Assembly: GCA_963930645.1 (NCBI GenBank)
Contig: OZ005650.1
Coordinates: forward strand, 234,078,188-234,142,187
DNA length: 64,000 nt
Direction of reading: 5' to 3'
Source of the DNA: Salticus scenicus
Taxonomy: Eukaryota > Arthropoda > Arachnida > Araneae > Salticidae
Shown here in pieces: positions 58,671 through 64,000 of the stretch. Below the pieces are notes generated by a model. That model saw nothing but the letters and a program-made list of their open reading frames with translations, was not told where the DNA came from and did no database searches. Position 1 is the first letter of the stretch; the number at the start of each line of letters is the position of its first letter. The translations under genes and the position numbers were made by a program.

Positions 58671-58809
58671 GCCTTCAGGAATTTTGCACCAATCACGTTT
58701 ATTTCCAAAAAAATTGCATAAATATCGTTGCTTAGTCTTACTGCGGGATTACGCTGGCTGCTGTGGAGGTATTTAAACAGATTTGAACATCACGTTGTAA
58801 TCAAACGAA

Positions 58810-59806
58810 ATGGGTCGTCGTTGCAGTCTTTCGCTGGTTGAGCAGGGGAAAACTGATGCATTTAAAACGTGTGGAAAATCGAATAGAGAAATAGGAAAAC
58901 TTTTAAACAGATCACATAATATTGTAATCAATTATTTGCGACTTAGAAATGCTTATGGCAGTAAAAAATCATCTGGCCGCCGATCAAAAGTGACACCCCG
59001 ACAAAGAAGGATTATCGTAAAGGAGTTAAAATCTGGAAATATGAGCTTATTCACTGTGGCCAGACAATAAAACCCTCCAATATCAAAATCTACAGTCCAT
59101 AGAGTGGTAAAGAAGTTCGGCAATATAGTTTACGTGAAGAGGAAAGCGGCTCCGAAATTGACTAAAAAGCACAAAGAAAACAGATTGAAATTCGCACATG
59201 AAGTGGATGTCCTGGAAACAAGATTGGCATCGTGTGATATTCAGTGATGAAAAGAAATTCAACCTGGATGGTCCAGATGGCTGGCAGTACTACTGGCACG
59301 ATCTGCTTAACGATAGACAGATATTCTCGAAGAGGCAAGCTGGTGGTGGTTCCGTTATGCTATGGGCCGGATTCGGAGGTGCAGGAAAAACTGATATAGC
59401 ATTTGTAGACAATCGTTTGAATGCTGCAGGCTATCAACAGCTGCTTGAACAATATTTTCTTCCACAAGCAGAGCACATTGGGGGCCCATTCTTCATGTTC
59501 CAACAGTACAATGCTCCTGTGCACACTGCAAAGTCCACTTTCGAATGGTTTCTGGATAATGGTGTACATGTTATCGATTGGCCACTTTGCAGCCCCGACC
59601 TGAATCCGGTAGAAAACATGTGGGGTATACTCGCAAGAGCAGTGTATGCAGGCGGAAGGCAGTACAACAGTACTGCAGACTTGAAAAAGGCGATTTCCTC
59701 CGAATGGTCAAAAATCGAGAAAAAGTGTTTGCAAAAACTTGTAGAAACCATGCCTAATAGAATTTATGAGCTTATTCTGAAACAAGGTGGAAAAATTTCT
59801 TATTAA
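58810..59806 (+). pseudogene. Tc3-like transposase with frameshift, stop and lost catalytic Asp
   Basis: ATG 58810 opens MGRRCSLSLVEQGKTDAF and an HTH (SNREIGKLLNRSHNIVINYL). A TAA at 59068-59070 interrupts it, after which the same frame continues (ISKSTVHRVVKKFG and LTKKHKENRLKFAHE). A one-base shift near 59195-59205 moves to the frame of 59198-59806: VIFSDEKKFNLDGPDGWQYY (first Asp), GGGSVMLWAGF, FMFQQYNAPVHTA, and DLNPVENMWG (Glu). The second catalytic Asp is replaced by Tyr in QQYNAP. The spacing to the Glu is 34 residues. About 332 codons in all, normal for the family. It cannot be active. Confidence 0.94.
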
Positions 59807-59837
59807 TTCAACATTAATTTGATGCTTGGTTCAGTGG

Positions 59838-59857
59838 ACCTATCTTTTTGAAACACC
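59838..59857 (-). repeat. Internal binding-site-like repeat, right
   Basis: The complement reads TGTTTCAAAAAGATAGGTCC or close to it. It mirrors the left internal site at the same distance from the element end. Confidence 0.8.
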
Positions 59858-60036
59858 TTTTTCATGTTATTTTTGTTTTCCTTATTATTCCTATTATTTG
59901 TATATTATTCATGTATTATTTTAGATTGAATGAAATAATGTAGTTTATAAAATAGTACTTTGTACACAATAAAACCTTTTTTACCAACATAACTTTCGTT
60001 TTTACTGGTGGACCTATCATTTCGACACGCACTGTA

Positions 60037-60619
60037 AGATAATTAGAAAAATAAAATAGATTTAATACATGAATTACTTTAGATTAATCTAATCATATTT
60101 GTGATTTTAGTAAAATATTTCCTTTAATGTTGCAAAATGAGGAAGAGAAAAAAGAAAAAATGCGTGGTAAAAATACACGTTAGTATGCACTTTCTAGACT
60201 AGATATATATATAAATACATTCTACATATTGATACTGTGTTTCTATGTTTAATCCTAATTTTAAAGAGTTTTATAATTAAACAAAAAAACACAGTTTCGC
60301 AGTTTTTCAGGAAATGCACAATCCCATTTCTTCTAAAGATTAAGCCCCTTTCAAATTTTTTTATATCAAGTGTACATAAAATCAAGACTTACTTACATTT
60401 CACTATTAATTTAAATTCATGTATAATGAAAAAAAAAAAAAAAAACTTCAGGCAGTTTTGGATTGAATTATTTATTTATAATTCGAATGAAATACGCTAA
60501 CACTGTAACATGGAAAAGAAAAAACCATTTATTGAAACTCATTTACAAATTTAAATTTCATTACAATTCACATGTTATTTACATCTTCTGTGTTCTTCTG
60601 CATTTGTCTTTGCTTCCTG

Positions 60620-60658
<39 letters not shown>

Positions 60659-60930
60659 TTTAAGAAATCTATTTACAGTTACAATTAAAAAAAGGTGCTA
60701 AATTAGAAATCTTCAATTAACAAAATTGCTAAGAGGTTAAACACTGACTTGTTAATTGTATAGAACATATCTTTTAAAAATACCACATTTGCATTTTCAA
60801 ATTTTAAAATTATTTCTGTTTTTGAAATGGATAACACAGATCAATTTATTTTCCTACAAATATTTTTTACCCTGCTTTTTTTTTTTTTTTTTTTTTGCAA
60901 CACATTTATTTACTTTTGTATCCCCACAAA
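60037..60930. other. AT-rich spacer
   Basis: Poly(A) tracts at 60428-60444 and 60618-60655. No gene was seen. Confidence 0.5.
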
Positions 60931-60933
60931 CAT

Positions 60934-60937
<4 letters not shown>

Positions 60938-61017
<80 letters not shown>
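60938..61017. repeat. Compound microsatellite (CA)n(TA)n
   Basis: About 20 CA units then about 19 TA units, ending exactly at the left end of the Tigger-like element. Confidence 0.96.
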
Positions 61018-61020
<3 letters not shown>

Positions 61021-63546
61021 TATACTCTCCATATTTTAAAATCATAAGGACGGGGGGGAAAAAATCAAGATAGAGTTTGTGATACAAGATACACTAATAA
61101 TAGCACTTACACACAGAATTATTGGTTTAAAAAAATAGTTATATTTATTTAGTTAGCATTCTCTTGAAAATCCATAGATAATAGAAAATATTATTTATTT
61201 TTACTAAAATAAACAATATCAGTTATTGTAAAACTTCACTTGTTTTTTAAATATTAATCAAGATGTTATTTAAAAATGGCATAACTTATTTCTTTCATAT
61301 TGCCATTTCACTTAATAGCATATTTAGATTTTATGAACTTAATTTTATTATGATTAGGTTTAAGTAAGATATTTACATTAGTTACAAAAAGAAACAGAAA
61401 GCAAAAAATAAACATATGATTAAATTGCCATGATAATATAACAAAGTCTAAATAGATTATTAAATAACTATAACTATTTATTTATTTATTTTTAATATGA
61501 ATAATTTGACCAGCGTAAATTTAAAGGTATTTGGCAACACTGAAGTAGGTTTCATATAAAAGCTTATATTTCCATTTAATATTTATAAATTGAATTATAT
61601 TAGTTTTAAAATATACATTCAGGTAACAGTTCTTACGGTTTTTGATGTATATTTTACAGATTTAAAATCGTAAAATTGTGTTTTCTCAATTTTCATTTTT
61701 ATTCCTGCATTCATGACTTTCAAAATGATTAAATATCTAGAAAAAATTAATAATGAACTTTATTTATTTACAAATTTTACAATCTGTCTGAACGATTTGA
61801 CAATAGGAAATGCGATAAGTCAATCACTGAACCAGAAAAATATGGCGAGAAGTTCCAGTGTTGGTGCGAAAAGAAAATACCAGACATCCCTCAAATTAAG
61901 TCGAATGATTGGTTACCCTGGCAACTGGACAGTACCTTCGTCAGTTCCAGGGTTGTTCTTATCTCGGTCGAACAGTAGATATAGTAATGATAGGTGGTGG
62001 TTCCGGAACACCCACTTCTTCCTCATCATCATATGGCAGAGAAGAAATCAACTGAAAAACAATTTTATCATCTGTTCACAGCCCACAGACTTTAACGTTA
62101 GCATCTAAGTCAGCAAAATCTTTAAAACTTATGTTTTTTGGAAAGGTTTAGCGAATTTGAAATTTCCACTCATTCTCCACATTGTATTTTATCATCAGGT
62201 TCAATGCCAGTTTCCTATTCCTTGTCCGATTCAATTTAATTTTCTACTTTTTTCACAAAGTTAACTTTTCTGAAACAGTTCTTTTGTGTCAAACAGCTCT
62301 AAGGTCAGTCAACCATCCTCATACGATCCAGAATATTTATTGTTGCAATTTCCTGTTTCCTAAAAAATAGCATCTGATCTTTACAACCTCCTTCTGTAAC
62401 GAACTTCGGTGCCATTCATGTTGACAGCTAACACTGTTACTCAATCTTTACCTTGCCTCCGTGGTATGCTTCTCCACTGAAAACTGCAATTTCGCCTAAC
62501 AGTGCTTTAATGAAAATCCTCATCTCTTTTAAAATGTTGATGAGATGAATTCGGGGAATAGTTTTTCAAACGATCAGGAAGATTTTTAATCTATTCTGAA
62601 CAAAATTCATCGCTCACTGATTGGTTCGGGCCACACAATTTTCTAAAAATTATGTTGTGTTTTTTAAAATTCTTTAACCATCCATTACTGGCTTTGAAAT
62701 GCTTATACCCTAGTATTTCTGCGAACTGTTCGACCTTTTCTTTTAACACATTGCCTCCAAGAGAGATATTATGAGCTCTGCATTGTTTAAACCATTTTAT
62801 GAGGCATTCTTCTAAATCAGGATATTCAGCCATTCTGATCTTTTTCGCAGCTTCTTTTTCCTGTTAGAAAAGTTTCTCAGTTTTGTTTCTGTTTTTCAAT
62901 ATTATTAATAAAAAAGTCGATGCTGAAATTTTGAAATCTTTTTCGATTTGTTCTTTTTTTCCTCCTTTATCTATGGCCTCTAAAATTGCTATTGTTTATT
63001 CAATTGTCAATAAAATTCAATTTTTATTTAATGATTATGGAAATTTCCATTTTTGAAACAACTGGCAGTGATTCCCAGATATGCTTTTCTCCGGCCAACT
63101 AATCCATATGTTTGAGACATTAGCGCACACTTATACAAACCCCTTTTCCCTAAAATGTGACTCATAAGTCTCTTGTACATATGTGATGTTTCTATTAGCA
63201 ACGACTGAACTGGATCTTAAGGAAAAAAAAACTGAGATTGGCATTGGTCAAAACATGTGCGTGTTTATCTGATGCACTACAAAACTTATTTTTATACCTT
63301 TGTTTGTCGTTCAAATGACCAATTGAGTTATTTGGCTCAATCAGATAGATAAGGGGCGCGAGAGGTTTTTGGTAACATACCTTTTCAACAGAACTGAATA
63401 GCGATAAAAAAAAAAAAAAAAGACAAGATTTTGAGTGAAAATTCTTCAACATAAGATTAAAAATTTACTTTGGATGAATATGCAATATCACAAGAAAAAA
63501 TAATTTTTTGACATATCAAGTTTTTCGATTTATCGAGAGTACACTG
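61018..63546 (-). mobile_element. Tigger/pogo-like transposon
   Basis: The ends are CAGTATACTCTCC at 61018 and, inverted, CAGTGTACTCTCG ending at 63546. TA flanks both sides (61016-61017 and 63547-63548), as expected for pogo. Length 2529 bp. The gene is on the minus strand. Terminal sequence and encoded domains agree with the Tigger group. Confidence 0.9.
61740..63010 (-). pseudogene. Tigger/pogo transposase remnant with CENP-B-type HTH
   Basis: On the minus strand the N-terminus reads AILEAIDKGGKKEQIEKDFK and ISASTFLLIILKNRNK (about 62835-63010), a CENP-B N-terminal HTH. The frame 62591-62833 follows: MAEYPDLEECLIKWFKQCRA, NISLGGNVLKEKVEQFAEIL and FKASNGWLKNFKKHNI, the second, Tc5-type HTH. 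The catalytic part is badly broken: NLPDRLKNYSP, a DED block, then SGEAYHGGKVK and MNGTEV. An acidic C-terminus (DANVKVCGL, SLPYDDEEEVGVPEP) is visible at about 61985-62105. Several stops and frameshifts are present. Pogo-type transposases move their elements at TA targets; this one is dead. Confidence 0.88.
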
Positions 63547-63548
63547 TA

Positions 63549-64000
63549 TATATACTTAAATGTAAACAAGATATTTTTAAAATTATGTTCAAAATGAAAC
63601 AGATCTTTGACAAATCTGTTTCATTTTGAAAGCTAGTCTTTCATAGTATGAATAGACCACTTGAATACTAGGATGTGCTCTGCTGTATTTTCTCCCGGAA
63701 AGCTGATATTTAATTTCTAATTCAGAGTTTCCACTCAAATAGCAGAATGAAATTACCTGACTTTTCCAGACATGTTCTAAGAATATTCCAGCCTAGCCAT
63801 AGTGATGCTGCTAGTCTTCCAAAATCCTGGGTTCCCGGGACCCAAGAGTTTAAAAAATCTGGGTCCTTTTTTTCAAAAAATGGGTCCTCGCATAAATGAA
63901 TTTGTACATTAAAGATATAAATTAAAATTTTATCCTATTGTAGACGAAAAACAGTTTTTTAGGAATTTTTAACTAGCTTTTTTTGAGATTGTCTTAAACT
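63549..64000. other. AT-rich end of window with a GGGTCC-rich segment
   Basis: The segment 63798-63890 contains CCTGGGTTCCCGGGACCC and two more GGGTCC words after T- and A-rich runs. Such subterminal clusters occur near the ends of some hAT elements, and this may be the start of an element that runs out of the window. Nothing else was seen. Confidence 0.3.

Larger units (their letters stand above)
58473..60034 (+). mobile_element. Tc3-like transposon with double-site terminal repeats
   Basis: The ends are perfect 28-bp inverted repeats beginning CAGTGCGTGTCGAAATGATA and continuing GGTCCACC. TA flanks both sides (58471-58472 and 60035-60036). A second, related motif, (C/T)GTTTC(G/A)AAA, A, AGATAGGTCC, lies about 178 bp in from the left end (58651-58670) and, inverted, about 178 bp in from the right end (59838-59857). 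Two transposase-binding sites per end at this spacing are known from Tc3. Length 1562 bp. One decayed gene is inside. Confidence 0.95.

Overview
This is a eukaryotic, very AT-rich, repeat-dense window with no host gene that I can recognise. It has no long open frame outside mobile elements, no operon structure and no rRNA or convincing tRNA. It carries animal-type transposon families (Ty1/copia, Penelope, hAT, Tc1, Tc3-like, mariner/rosa-like, Tigger/pogo, a Jockey/I-type non-LTR remnant) and many (TA)n, (GA)n, (CA)n and poly(A/T) tracts. An arthropod is the best guess and a spider or other arachnid is plausible, because the 49.6-51.0 kb Tc1 transposase and the Penelope copies resemble families I associate with spider genomes. 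That assignment is inference.

Layout. 0-5 kb: dispersed repeat copies, a broken reverse-strand mariner-superfamily transposase with a DD41D spacing (3.3-4.1 kb) and a (TA)(GA) microsatellite. 5-13 kb: AT-rich DNA with no recognisable gene. 13.1-18.5 kb: a full-length but dead copia retrotransposon with two 680-bp LTRs, a near-perfect 5-bp target duplication, and gag, protease, integrase, RT and RNase H remnants. 19.8-23.7 kb: several copies of a repeat ending in a GC-rich hairpin followed by CTAG. 24.1-24.7 kb: 3' end of a non-LTR retrotransposon. 27.1-29.7 kb: a foldback element with long inverted arms whose ends are built from a GGAAAA-type short tandem motif. 31.1-40.7 kb: an 8.84-kb hAT element inserted, with an exact 8-bp target duplication, into the 3' terminal repeat of a small rosa-like element. 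The hAT itself contains a palindromic TTAA element, a hairpin MITE and a 5'-truncated Penelope copy with an inverted 3' end. 41-49 kb: tandem repeats, a mariner N-terminal fragment and a diverged second Penelope-type RT fragment. 49.6-51.0 kb: a Tc1 element with intact ends and three stop codons. 51.9-53.4 kb: a palindromic non-coding element. 53.5-55.5 kb: a Penelope RT/GIY-YIG remnant fused to a Tc1 remnant. 56.1-56.5 kb: a 54-bp minisatellite. 58.5-60.0 kb: a Tc3-like element with two binding-site-like repeats per end. 61.0-63.5 kb: a Tigger/pogo element.

The window is best read as a transposon graveyard with datable nesting. No element encodes an intact protein, so any current movement would depend on proteins supplied from elsewhere. 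The items most worth following are the nested hAT insertion, the Penelope palindrome carrying a hammerhead-like RNA motif on both arms, the GGAAAA foldback family, and the CTAG-hairpin repeat family. I saw no host defence, metabolic or regulatory system. All coordinates, alignments and mismatch counts were made by eye.
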